Part shown: positions 21,601 through 29,700 of the stretch, in pieces
How positions within the stretch are numbered: the first letter of the stretch is position 1
Layout of the letters: every line of letters begins with the position of its first letter
NCBI GenBank assembly: GCA_000310025.1
Contig: FN649747.1
Coordinates: 1,915,758-1,953,671, forward strand
Direction of reading: 5' to 3'
Source: Ectocarpus siliculosus
Taxonomy: Eukaryota > Sar > Phaeophyceae > Ectocarpales > Ectocarpaceae
DNA length: 37,914 bases
Position numbers and translations under genes: made by a program
Notes under the pieces: model-generated
Databases searched by the model: none
What the model saw: only the letters and a program-made list of their open reading frames with translations
Told to the model about the DNA's origin: nothing

Positions 21601-24361
21601 CGAACCTTGGAAGACAACGAGTTACATGACTCCACAAGTGAGGGAATCCCAAGGAGGGAGGAAAGAACAACAAGCAGAGAACCTTCCCCCCCCTTCTCCC
21701 TTCCCCTCTGTCGGCCCCCCTGGAACGATTGGTGGTGTGAACGACCAACCACCTCCACTACTGAACCATTTCGGAAGAGGAGAAAAAGAGCAACAACATC
21801 ACCCCCCCCCCCCCCCCCTCCCTTCCCCTCTGTCGGTACCCCTGGAACGATTTGGCAGTGGGAACGACCAACCACCGCCGTGCCGACATCTTCCCGGGGC
21901 TTCCAAGGCATGCCCACCAATGGGGGAGCCATTCCGGACATACATGGCGCCGTCAGGGACCTACCGCCGGGCTGGGAGGTCAAGTGAGTCGAGCCACTAA
22001 GAGACGGCGTAAATTTCAGTGTAACCGGCATCACGAACCGCAACAACCTTTTGGCATATCTCGCCGCAGGTCAAGCGAGTCGAGCCACTAAGAGACGGCA
22101 TAAATTTCAGTAACCGGCATCACGAACCGCAACAACCGTTTGGCGTATCTCGCCGCAGGAGGTCAAGCGAGTCAAGCCACTAAACGGTGTAAAATAGTAC
22201 AGTCGTGGCTCCGATATCAGAGTGTACCTTGTAGGAGGAGGCAGAGGGTCGAAATCTGTCGTGACGGACTCGACCCGCTACAGTATAGTATAGTTGGGTA
22301 ACTTATGAAAGGGGCCCCGATATGAAAGAGGGTCAAAGGCCTTTGTCACACCACCCTCTCATATCGGAGGCACGAGTGTAACCGGAATCACGGACCGCAA
22401 CAACATTTTGGCATCGCAACACGCATGCGGACATGGCCAAGGGGCGACGAGAGCCTCTTTTTGGTTGTTGTTGCTGCTTGGACGGCCGTGTGAATGTGTG
22501 GCACTTTCATCGCCATTCTGCTCGCGGGGTCGCAACCTTTTTGTATCGCCACGCATGCCTTTCGACGAAGGTCTCAATTTTGTTGTTGCCGCTCAGACCG
22601 CCGTGTGAAAGTGTGGACACTTGCCGCCGTGTTTCGTTGTGCATCCTGTCTTCAGAAGCATCCCGAGAGTGCGGCTGCGCGTACGCGAAAGGAGTTGGAC
22701 TGATGGTGTTGCCTTGCAATCCGTATTGGTGCAGCATTTTCGACTGCTTTTCTTGCCCGACTCGCTGGTGTGTGCTTGTGTCAAGTACTTGAACCACCCA
22801 GGCGCCCACCACGATTTCATGGCCACTTGAGTATTGTGCCGTCGAAGTCGCTCTGAGTCACGTGCTTCAACGCTTGCCCTTGTCACTGTGAAAACTCACC
22901 TACCTGTGCGTTTCGGAATCCCCCGAAGCGTCGTACATCGAGGCGTGGATTATGAGTGTGCCTCAATCGTGACGATTCATTCATTCCACGGTCGAGCCTC
23001 AGATTCTCCGATAATCCATGGGAGGCACCGACCGCACCTTGCCAAAGGGAAGGATATCAGAGAGCTGTCCCCCCTTCAGCGGCACGGGGTTCCCACACAA
23101 CCAATATTCGGAAAAGCACACGCACCTTTCCACGGCGGTGCCTCGCCCCCTGCTGCTGCTGTCGCCCGAAGGGTGCTCATTTGGGTTCCTCTTTTTTTTT
23201 TTTGGGGTTCCCCCCTTTTTTTTTTGTGAACAGGTACTCCCCGGATGGCCGACCCTACTACGTGGATCACAACCACCAAGTCACGACGTGGGAGCACCCG
23301 ATCCCCTCGGGGAGACCGGGGGTGCAGCAAGGCTCGGCGGCCGCGGCGGGGGGAGCAAATCCGATTGATCAAACAGAAGGAGGCTCCACGGTATGTGTCC
23401 TGTGGGGTGACGAGTGAGACATACAGATTGGGAGCTGGGAAGGGGAGTCACCCTTCTCGGAGTGAAAGCGTCGGGTCGTTCGGACCCCCACGAATAAATA
23501 GCTTTTTTTCGAAGCCGAAATTAAACGAGTGTCAGTTTTGGCTCGTAATGACCTCGCCGTTATCCGCGGGCGAGATGTGGTACAACGTGGCGTTCGTTTG
23601 TTTACGTATAGTTTTCGTTGCAGAGTGTGTTGTTTTAAGCTGTTCCACTCGCCCCGCGCTCACTGTACCGCTCAAGCGTACTTATCCATCCCGGGTGCAT
23701 GTTCTCACAACCCCCCTTTCGCCCTCTTCCCCCCCCCCCCCCCCCCGCTTGCCAGTTCCTGGAGCAGTACACCGCTGCCGGCCTACGGTTCTTCGTCAAC
23801 CCCAAGACGAACGCCGCCAGGTGGTCCCCTCCCAAGTCACGCCGCCGTCGCGACAGCCGTACGTCCAGCGACGCCGCTGCCGCCAGAAGCGCAGGCGCCG
23901 GTGCCGGTGACGGCTTGGACGAGAGCCTTTCGAGCACGTCCAGGGGCGGGGGCAGGGCCGCGGGCCTCCCGCGGGGCTGGGAGAAGAGGACCACCCCTGC
24001 GGGGCGCGAGTACTTCGTCAACCACGACCTCAGGATCACGCAGTGGGCCCCGCCTGAGGGGGCGGCTGGTGAGCAGAAGGTACCGTACCCTGGTGGTAGT
24101 GCTGCTACTCACCGAGCGGCGTCGCCAACCGCACCGTTTGTCCCGCCCACCGCGGCGGCGGCGGGCTTGGGTGGGTTTGTGCCGCTGCAACCGCCTCCGG
24201 CCCCGGTCTTTGCCGGCGGAGCGGCGGCGGCGGCGGGGGTTGGCGAGGGTGGCCTGCCGGGGTACATCGAGGTCCGGACGCACGCGGACGGGCGGACGTA
24301 CTACGTCAACCACCGCACGAAAGTGACGTCGTGGGTGCCTCCGCCGAGAGAAGACTGGTAG
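712..24361 (+). CDS. OSCA/TMEM63 (CSC1-like) mechanosensitive cation channel with C-terminal WW-domain array, 5' partial
   Basis: Spliced gene. Exons: 712-856, 1201-1326, 1915-2013, 3677-3890, 4945-5089, 5245-5298, 6247-6410, 6917-7053, 7353-7523, 7965-8096, 9117-9208, 9795-9903, 10822-10920, 12317-12441, 13363-13456, 13897-13992, 15484-15543, 19104-19181, 19843-19941, 20957-21040, 21859-21983, 23234-23390, 23756-24361. Phases match at every junction and give 1069 visible residues ending in TAG. Family marks are DYSV with an SPP turn at the start of the cytosolic domain, VLWENI, RYTDM just before the TM pair, and VDKYSLLRLW after it. OSCA/TMEM63 proteins are stretch- or osmotically gated cation channels of plasma or internal membranes. 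The N-terminal membrane helices lie outside the window or are unrecognised. The WW tail is joined by phase-0 introns; a separate WW gene starting after 13992 cannot be excluded. The exons at 5245 and 15484 are the least certain. Confidence 0.85.
1010..1215 (+). repeat. Three tandem copies of an exon 2 acceptor unit (about 80 bp)
   Basis: Three diverged units share tttgtacc, aacgcaa-acag, gtatgcatccac and ggcaaacac. The third unit ends at the real exon 2 acceptor (acag/GTATGC at 1201) and includes the first 12 exon bases. Confidence 0.8.
2373..2830. repeat. Foldback (inverted-repeat) element in intron 3
   Basis: Two arms of about 190 bp in opposite orientation: left 2373-2561, right 2641-2830, with an 80-bp spacer. 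Both arms carry TTAGGTGTCGCATTCTAT at the outer end and ACAAATGTTGGATGCCGCTT (or its complement) at the inner end. No open frame spans it. It resembles a non-autonomous foldback or MITE-like transposon; a flanking target duplication is not obvious. Its transcript would form a long hairpin within the channel pre-mRNA. Confidence 0.85.
3098..3372 (+). repeat. Tandem minisatellite, about 3 units, intron 3
   Basis: Three diverged units carry ctaccggatc, gggataa and gtgaacacg at about 3098, 3240 and 3333. The last two also share atgttttgccacaa-cgta. Only intronic sequence is involved. Confidence 0.7.
3420..3715 (+). repeat. 180-bp tandem duplication containing the start of exon 4
   Basis: The segment tggaaggcga-ccggaccacggccgacctcaag occurs at 3491 and again at 3671, 180 bp apart, with similar CCCGAAC-rich sequence before it. 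The downstream copy is the start of exon 4. The upstream copy runs into a stop after about 16 codons, so it is a decayed partial exon copy. Confidence 0.8.
3905..4245 (+). repeat. Minisatellite of about 85-bp units, intron 4
   Basis: About four units share gcagggcggggcatggtct, agggtaaggaagggtt, cacgcttct and tgggtttgtttt. It lies just inside intron 4 after the exon 4 donor at 3890. Units contain GGGTAAGG, which looks like a splice donor, but nothing indicates use. Confidence 0.8.
5315..5400 (+). repeat. Two-copy direct repeat, intron 6
   Basis: gtctacctccatattc followed by tgat-tagtcacaga occurs twice in succession (about 5310 and 5358). Nothing else is seen in the remaining 0.9 kb of this intron. 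Confidence 0.6.
8558..9104 (+). repeat. C-bounded dispersed repeat, copy A (intron 10)
   Basis: A 547-bp element bounded by C-tracts on both sides. Shared landmarks with copies B and C are ggttttcgtcg, gtcgaatagatcatgttgtg, cactccgcgc, aaagcaccagaaaa, gcaaggaagtaagcac, cttagcaggatgcag, cctcacggcgcttcgcg, cgtgctccgtcccggct and ggtcaatggtctaacgacta, then gactatgactac and poly-C. It ends 12 bp before exon 11, so its terminal C-tract forms the pyrimidine tract of that acceptor. It has no terminal inverted repeat, A-tail or significant protein. The class is unknown. Confidence 0.85.
9606..9698 (+). repeat. Pentanucleotide array (TTCCR)n, intron 11
   Basis: About 18 near-perfect units of TTCCG, TTCCA and variants. 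It is simple-sequence repeat with no coding role. Confidence 0.9.
9915..10230 (+). repeat. Minisatellite of about 90-110-bp units, intron 12
   Basis: Three units share gccgc-acgcatggcctgttg, tcgtacatggtcgaaattt and ggcatggacacgtcac. It begins about 10 bp after the exon 12 donor. Confidence 0.8.
10425..10595 (+). repeat. Minisatellite of about 27-bp units, intron 12
   Basis: Five to six units resemble tccaagatgctccacccttg. It is separate from the arrays on either side. Confidence 0.8.
10624..10821 (+). repeat. 97-bp tandem duplication ending at the exon 13 acceptor
   Basis: Two near-identical units run from cgcgtcgatt through ggcgtgaagcgtcggttgcc, ccttcaaagtgcccgccta and cccatcggctgttccgtt. 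The start of a third unit provides the tttcgcag acceptor of exon 13 (10822). Confidence 0.85.
11711..12275 (+). repeat. C-bounded dispersed repeat, copy B (intron 13)
   Basis: A 565-bp element in the same orientation as copy A, starting with 15 C and ending with 17 C after actatgagta. It contains the 9-bp stem GTGCTTTCA / TGAAAGCAC and all the landmarks of copy A. It ends 41 bp before exon 14. An open frame across it (11806-12156) is conserved only in parts between copies and is not considered a gene. Confidence 0.85.
12317..13992 (+). other. Exons 14-16: cytosolic tail just after the last membrane helix
   Basis: Exon 14 reads through a conserved-looking stretch with GIDAYIPLI and TDPLIGMD. 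Exon 15 has HPFLPLR followed by a Ser/Glu/Asp-rich segment. Exon 16 is charged (RERDELF, then YYPGPRE). The Y-I/V-P-L-I and D-P-L-I pattern after the last helix is typical of protist members of the family (from memory). Junction phases are 2 and 0. The acceptors of exons 15 and 16 have strong T-rich tracts ending in TTTTCAG. A duplicated 12-14 bp stretch does not occur at these junctions, unlike others in the gene. Confidence 0.8.
12600..12690 (+). repeat. (TTG)n/(CTG)n microsatellite, intron 14
   Basis: Interrupted trinucleotide tract, mostly TTG with CTG and GGC variants. Confidence 0.9.
14215..15075. repeat. Scattered ACGGAG/CTCCGT motif cluster, intron 16
   Basis: The motif CTCCGTGAGA with TTGCCCTCGGATA occurs at about 14240 and 14985, and single copies of gctccg, ctccgt and the complement acggag recur between them (for example ccacggagtcac near 14410). 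The spacing is irregular. It looks like a decayed or interspersed repeat, not a gene. Confidence 0.6.
15484..19941 (+). other. Exons 17-19: hydrophilic linker between channel and WW domains
   Basis: Three short phase-0 exons. Exon 17 (15484-15543) is 20 residues, highly charged, likely helical; its acceptor could be 2 bases upstream but only 15484 keeps the frame. Exon 18 (19104-19181) is Gly/Ala/Asp-rich. Exon 19 (19843-19941) is Arg/Ser/Pro-rich (RAPQRSRRND). None has a recognisable domain. They are assigned here because each has a good acceptor, a GT donor (gtgcac, gtaaga, gtaaag), an open frame and matching phase between the channel and the WW exons. Exon 17 and exon 18 are separated by the large minisatellite at 15928-18458. 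Confidence 0.55.
15928..18458 (+). repeat. 2.5-kb mosaic minisatellite of 9- and 11-bp units, intron 17
   Basis: The tract is built almost wholly from an 11-mer (CCTCGGCTTAT and variants) and a 9-mer (CCTCGGCAA or CCTCAGCAA), often paired to make 20 bp. Because 9, 11 and 20 shift the frame, open frames of 60-170 codons occur in several plus-strand frames, all Ser/Leu/Ala/Pro-rich. These are by-products of the repeat. It sits inside the intron between exons 17 and 18 of the channel gene. Confidence 0.95.
20607..20901 (+). repeat. Short-unit array (CACGACGAAACGT-like), intron 19
   Basis: About 25 units of 10-13 bp based on ACGAAACGTCAC, with CACGATGA variants. It ends 55 bp before the first WW exon. 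Confidence 0.9.
21690..21875 (+). repeat. 120-bp tandem duplication containing the start of WW exon 21
   Basis: cccctctgtcgg followed by cccctggaacgatt and gaacgaccaaccacc occurs at 21704 and 21824. The downstream copy holds the real acceptor (tttggcag/TGGGAACG). In the upstream copy the AG is lost (attggtggtgtgaacg), so it cannot be used in the same way. A 17-C tract separates them. Confidence 0.8.
21977..22195 (+). repeat. 91-bp tandem repeat copying the exon 21 donor
   Basis: Two full and one partial unit start with aggtcaa at 21977, 22068 and 22160. The first is the real donor of exon 21 (AA/gtgagt at 21984). In the later copies the donor reads gcgagt and each is preceded by tctcgccgcag, an acceptor-like sequence. 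A further weak copy of the unit centre (accg-aatcacg-accgcaacaac) lies at 22380. Confidence 0.85.
22317..22368. repeat. Small hairpin, intron 21
   Basis: Inverted arms ccgatatgaaagagggt and accctctcatatcgg enclose a loop that contains the palindrome caaaggcctttg. Confidence 0.8.
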
Positions 24362-26760
24362 TGCTAAGTCTTGTTTGCTGACAGATTGACCATCTATCTG
24401 CAGACGACCTATCTCCCGTTGCATTCATTCCTCCATGGACCGAGAGCGGTATCTCTTTCGGGAGACGGTGTTGTAATCTTCCGCGAGACGTTTTCCCTGC
24501 TGCTGCTGGGGGGCGGGACTACAAGCTAGTCGTTGTAGTGTGCCTCGCTTGCCACCCTGATGGCCCCATTTTTGGGTGGTTAGATATCCGCATGTTGTCT
24601 TTGTAGAGTAGGTTCCGCTGGTAGCCGGTTGTTGTCCTGGGTTTTATGGTGCCGTGCTGTATAGATAGGAATTGCATTTTTTCGTGGATATGTGTCGTCG
24701 CCATTGAATTTCCGACTCGTAGAGGGGGTACACCCTGCTATGTATTCCGTGCTAAGTAGTTTGTACCCGTTGTAGGGAATGCACATGTCCGCACTCACTG
24801 TCGATGAAGCCTTGTATTTTCTGGGCCTAGGCTTGGCGTGACTTTGCTCGGTGTAGCTTATCTAATTCCTAACGGTAAGCGGGTTGGTTAGTTTGAGTGC
24901 CACAAGAGCAGTCCTCGCTCTCGCCTATGAGGAAAACGAGCAGACCTACCGTAGTATCACTCCCGCCTTCGAACTGTAGAAAAAAAAAGGCGAGTACTAG
25001 GGTCGGGTGCGATCGAATGTACAGGGGTGCGCTGACATGTCGGTCCTCGCCATTCCCAGTTTGTTTCGCATTGTCACGTCTTGCCCTTGTTGTCGGTTAG
25101 ATTCGTCTATGTACAAACGTCTTCGCATGTATCTAAGGTTCGGTGTCATCGGATGCGCGGCGTAGGTCTTCCGTTCTTGTCCCACCCTGTTCATAACGCA
25201 GGGTGCGACATGCGTCGGTGCAGCTGGATGTATCAGCCAGCGGCACCCATAGGGTTTCCTATACCGTCGGCGCGTGTTTTCGGATCTGGAAGTACATCCA
25301 GTCACTACAGACCGCACACACACACACACACGTTCTCTCCCTGCCAACCCCGAAATCGAAAAAGCGCAACCAAAATGGTGCGCACCAGCGTATCCACGCT
25401 CCGAACTTTGAAACCCAACATTAAAGCGTTACGGCCGAACGCTCTCCACAACGAGAACCGACGCGTCAAGCTTGTACAGTACACAAGTACAGGTGCGTTA
25501 GACTGACATCGCCGGTGGCGGAAAAAACGGTTGTAGAAGCAACGAGAGACAGACTAAACCCGACAAAGAATACCCCGAAAACGCCCCACCCCCCCATTCA
25601 TCTGCTGGTGTAGTATATAGACAGTACCCGCAACCCATCCGCACACCATAGGAATTGTCTCCGAAAAGTGCATCAGCGATTTCCTCTCACAAAGATCGTG
25701 ACGGGACTGACTGCCTTTTTCACAGTACCCACAGCATCTATAAGCCCAACAAGAAGAACGAAGACAGTGACACTGCAAGAGAACAAGAACAAACCCCCAA
25801 CAACGACAGACTGTAATATCAACCACACCACCAAACGAGAACTCCCAAGCACCGGAAACAAACAGAAACGCTTAGCTAGTGGCGTGAACGGCAACAACAA
25901 CGTTTAAAGACCATTACACAAAACAAAATCCCAAAACGACGAACGAAGTGATCATAGCCGATGCCTCGATTCGCCGACGCCTTCCAGCGCAGAGTCAGTT
26001 CCCTTGGGCCAACTGACGCAACCAACTGTATTGTTGGTGTACACCGCGAGAACACTTTTTACCATCTGTGCATGTGACGAGTGATTCTAGCTGAAATGAC
26101 CACATGATGACCAGTCACCGTCGACCTCCGAAAAATCAACGCTTTAACAGTGCACGAGGAAACCCCTTTGTTTGGTGGAAAGCACGAACCCCCACCTACC
26201 CCAATGAAGTACGTTGTTGGTACTGCTGTAGAGCTCTGAACATACACACACATCTTCGTCACACTCCTGTACATACACAACTACCAGCCCCACATCCCAA
26301 AAAACGCTCCTAGAATAGACCATGATCAATCGACAATACAATACATGGAAGTCAACTATTTAACAAGAAAGACGAAGCCGACGGGTGTTTGAGAAAGTAT
26401 ACATAAGCTCACATAAAGACTACCCGTTCGAGATAATACCACAGTTCGAAAGGTTGTATTGAAGTCTTTACAATGAGTGGGAAGAAAACTGGCTGGGTTT
26501 GAGTTGCGAAAAAAAAAGTGAAAACTGTTGGTTGGGGCTTCGTTGTTGGAGTTGCGCAGCTAACGGCAGCCTGGAGCAAAGTGGTATGGTTTGGAGTCCC
26601 AAACCTGTGGTGGTGTTCTGAGGCCTCTGGACAAGCTGTGCCACGAAAACCAACCGAACAACGGACCCCGCTTGCCTCCCATCCATGCCATCCATGTGGT
26701 GGTGGGTATTCATGACAAAAACGTCCGTCTATAAATCGATGGCTACAGCTTGAGCAGCAA
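24362..26760. other. Convergent intergenic region
   Basis: Lies between the stop of the plus-strand channel gene (24361) and the stop of the minus-strand sulfotransferase (26761), so it should hold both 3' untranslated regions. TGTAA-like sequence occurs near 24471, but a poly(A) signal cannot be assigned. A short (AC)n tract is at 25316-25331. From 25540 to 26300 the plus strand is rich in A and C. The only coding candidate is at 25375-25907. Confidence 0.6.
25375..25907 (+). CDS. Weak candidate two-exon small gene, unknown function
   Basis: An ATG in a good context (accaaaATGG) opens a basic 39-codon stretch (MVRTSVSTLRTLKPN) that reaches a donor at 25492 (ACAG/gtgcgt). An acceptor at 25725 (tttttcacag) continues in frame (25726-25907, Thr/Asn/Lys-rich) to TAA, giving 99 residues. 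No domain, signal peptide or family is recognised. The second part is low-complexity and lies in an A/C-rich tract, so the frame may be chance. It might instead be untranslated sequence of the upstream channel gene, or the first part alone may be a 43-codon open frame ending at 25506. Confidence 0.2.
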
Positions 26761-29700
26761 TTACCACATCATCTTACGACCGAGAAGTTTCTCGAGGCGC
26801 TCGGTGTGTGGGCGATACCATTCCCTAAACAAGTCTTCCTCCTCCAGCATCGTCTCGTACCTGTGCAAAGACAACCGACCATATTGCATGAAATATCAAC
26901 CGGAAGCAAGCGTTCATTCGGCAGGAACGTGCCTAGGGTCGGGATCTTCCGAAGACAACTGATGATAATGTAGACCACAATAACTTGTTTGGGAGAAATG
27001 AAATTCGCTCATGGAGACGGGCATTCATTTAAAGGAGACTCGTTGTGCATATAGACTACATGGTTGGCTGCAGTTTGCATTGTTTATTACCCTTCACCTC
27101 CAAGTTATCGGAGGTCGATGGGGACTGTGTCTCTCATTCCCACCATCACTTACTTTGTGAATACCGCAACCAGCATGGCAGGGGATCATTTCCGTCGGTC
27201 GCGCACCGAACAAAATTGAGACATCCCCAACCCCCAAGGGTCTACGGGAAACAACATTATTTCGGACAGCACATAGTCTAGGCCACCCCCTCCGTCCCGG
27301 CTTTGTAGGGAGGCGAGGTCAATGGTCTGACGACTACGGCATGCACCACTATGAGTACCCCCCCCCTCCCCCGGGAGGGCAATTTCGATTTCGTTTATTG
27401 TAGGAACTAGTATGGGGGGCTTCGTTCACGAACGTAAATCATTGCCCCCCCTACTGCAGATGGATTTATGTCCACTGTGCCCCGCAATTATTAGAAATTA
27501 GAGCCCCCCGCCGCCCAAAATCACTCCCCCCCCCAACGTCGTTGTAAAACAAGCCGCCGCCCCCGGTGTTTGCCATTGGGGTTGGGTTTTCGTCGCTTGG
27601 CAACGACGATGGAAAACAAGCCCCCCCCCCGGTGTTTGCCATCGGGGTTGGGTTTTCGTCGTTTGGCAACGACGTTATATAACAAGCCAAGTCACTTCGT
27701 GAACTCGGCAACCAGGTTACCGTTTTTTTTTTACCTATGTTTTTTTTTTGCGGTAAATATAATGGTGGTCGAGTAGATCATTTTGTGCGGGGTCGAGAAC
27801 CCTCACTCCGCGCAAGGGGGATGATCGCACCACGTTGTGTTAAAATGGTCACTCATCCTCGAGGCAGTTACACAGTGCTTTCAACTGTCTCTGGAAGTGA
27901 AAGCACCAGAAAACAAATTAAGTCATACGCAGCTGTCATCCGTACGCAAGGAAGTATTATATTATATTAAGCACAAGACGCCGAACACCCTTAGCAGGAT
28001 GCAGCGCACCCTTCATGCGACTCGCCGAATACCTCACGGCGCTTCGCGCTTGGTGATGTTGAGAGCCTGGTCCGGTGAGAACCCGGCGTGCTCCGTCCCG
28101 GCTTTGTAGGGATGCGAGGTCAATGGTCTAACGACTACGGCATGCACGACTATGACTACACCCCCCCCCCCCCACCCTGATTTCGATTATTTGTAGGCCT
28201 GTGTGTGTTGAATTTTTCTGCAGTAGACCCTTGACACCCCAGCGATTGTCGATGACGAAAGCAGCAACAACTACATACATATAGTATGTATATGTGGTTT
28301 CTTTCACAGGGATGGTGTGCGTCATCCCCCCGGCCCAAACTTCGATCTCGGCGAATGTATGAAGGAGTATGGAGTATCAAGCATTCGCGCGGGAAGGCCA
28401 AGATCTTGAACCTTCTGCAAGCAAGGTGAATTTTCCACCTCACTCAATCCACAGACAACAAACATGCACGTTTTTTTTTTCCGACGTACCGTCCACCGTC
28501 CGCGAAGAAATCGGGTTGATTGTGATATCGAATCTTGTCCCGGCAGGCTCCTTTGAATTCGTGCTTGTCGTACTCGAACTCATGCTCCGGCAGACCCGCC
28601 CACTCCGCCACTACTGCCACCGTTTCGGTGAAGTTCACAAACATCTCGGCCGAATCGATCACCAAGATCTTTGTAGCAGTCGCAAAAAATGAATCGTGCC
28701 ACACACACATGCAAAGAGTGGGCACGAGGTGTTTTGTGGGTGCTTACACCTTGGTGTCAGAGTATGTACAGTTTTTGTTCTCACGCATGGCCAAAAAAAT
28801 AAGAAGTGCAGCGGACAGATCCTCTGACTATACTTCTCCAAGCTTGTCGACGCACATGTAATTTCCCCACGTCAGTAAGCACGGGCACTAAATGCACGGA
28901 CAATGCATGCTGGTGGGTGGAGCAAGGTGCTGCCTACTGTGTGCACACCTGTGATTTGTCGTAAACCCGGAACCACCGTTCTAGCTGGTCCGCGTACAGT
29001 CCCCTGTGGAGAGGATTGTGAGTTGCCATGGCCTTGAAACAGTTCCAAAGGTCCGCGGAGGTAGCGTTCTCTCCGCGGCAGCGCTCCCCATACGGGTTGT
29101 ACGCCGCCTCCGCCTGACGAAACCAGGCAAGCGAAGGCACACCGTAAGCGTTGTCCTCTACAACTCACAGTGGACTCTAGAAAGAGACGATGAGTACATC
29201 CTTATAAAAAAACATTTGGGGGTGGACCGGCCGCGCAGCGAGGGCTTGCTGTCGATGCCGCCGCCCTGCCGTTGGCATAAGATAATGTTTTCTGGATGGA
29301 AACCTCTGCCTTGCCAAACGTTCCGACCGACTACCGGGATTCGTGAGTGAATTTCGTCATCGGTGTCCGTGTTGGTGTGTGCAGCAGCGATAGTATATCG
29401 AACGATTTAGAGTGAACCAGAGAAAGCTATCAGTCAAGTCCATGAAGAGAGACCAAGAGAGAGGAAGACAGAGCCAAAGAAAGCTAGAGGACATGGTTGT
29501 ACTTTATTTAGAACTTTGAGTTTGCTTCATCGCGCAAGTTCTACGAAAAATAACGATTATGGCGTACCACGAATGAACGTAGAATCCGCCCTCCGTGCAC
29601 TGTTTTCGCGGTGTACTCACTCGCTTGATGTACCCTTTCGCCTGCCCCGGGGGGTGGAAGTGCGTGCTGATCTGTTCCTCCAGCGACATGTAGCCTGGGT

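Larger units (their letters stand above)
20957..24361 (+). other. Exons 20-23: five WW or WW-like domains
   Basis: WW1 is split: exon 20 gives LPSGWEER and GRPYYVCHHTRTTQ, and exon 21 begins with the second Trp as WERP. WW2 is split after LPPGWEVK; exon 22 supplies GRPYYVDHN and TTWEHP. The last exon holds WW3 (residues 869-895, second Trp in RWSPP, but no LPxGW start), WW4 (939-968, LPRGWEK to QWAPP, complete) and WW5 (1035-1065, LPGYIEV with Tyr replacing the first Trp, then TYYVNH and SWVPP). Linkers are Ala/Gly/Pro-rich. WW domains bind proline motifs, usually PPxY or related, so the tail is probably a docking platform. The gene ends DW then TAG at 24359-24361. The final exon could in principle be interrupted, but it is fully open and WW-coding at both ends. 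Confidence 0.85.

Noticed and set aside
23837-24424. 195-codon minus-strand Arg-rich open frame opposite the last channel exon
   Set aside because: Shadow of the GC-rich WW-coding exon on the other strand.
27466-27711. Minus-strand open frame with repeated SLPSDENPTPMANTGGG-like peptide
   Set aside because: Antisense reading of the duplicated 5' end of dispersed repeat copy C.
28558-29140. Reading the sulfotransferase exons 7 and 8 as separate small genes
   Set aside because: They have splice signals and matching phases and join to the rest of a recognisable sulfotransferase.
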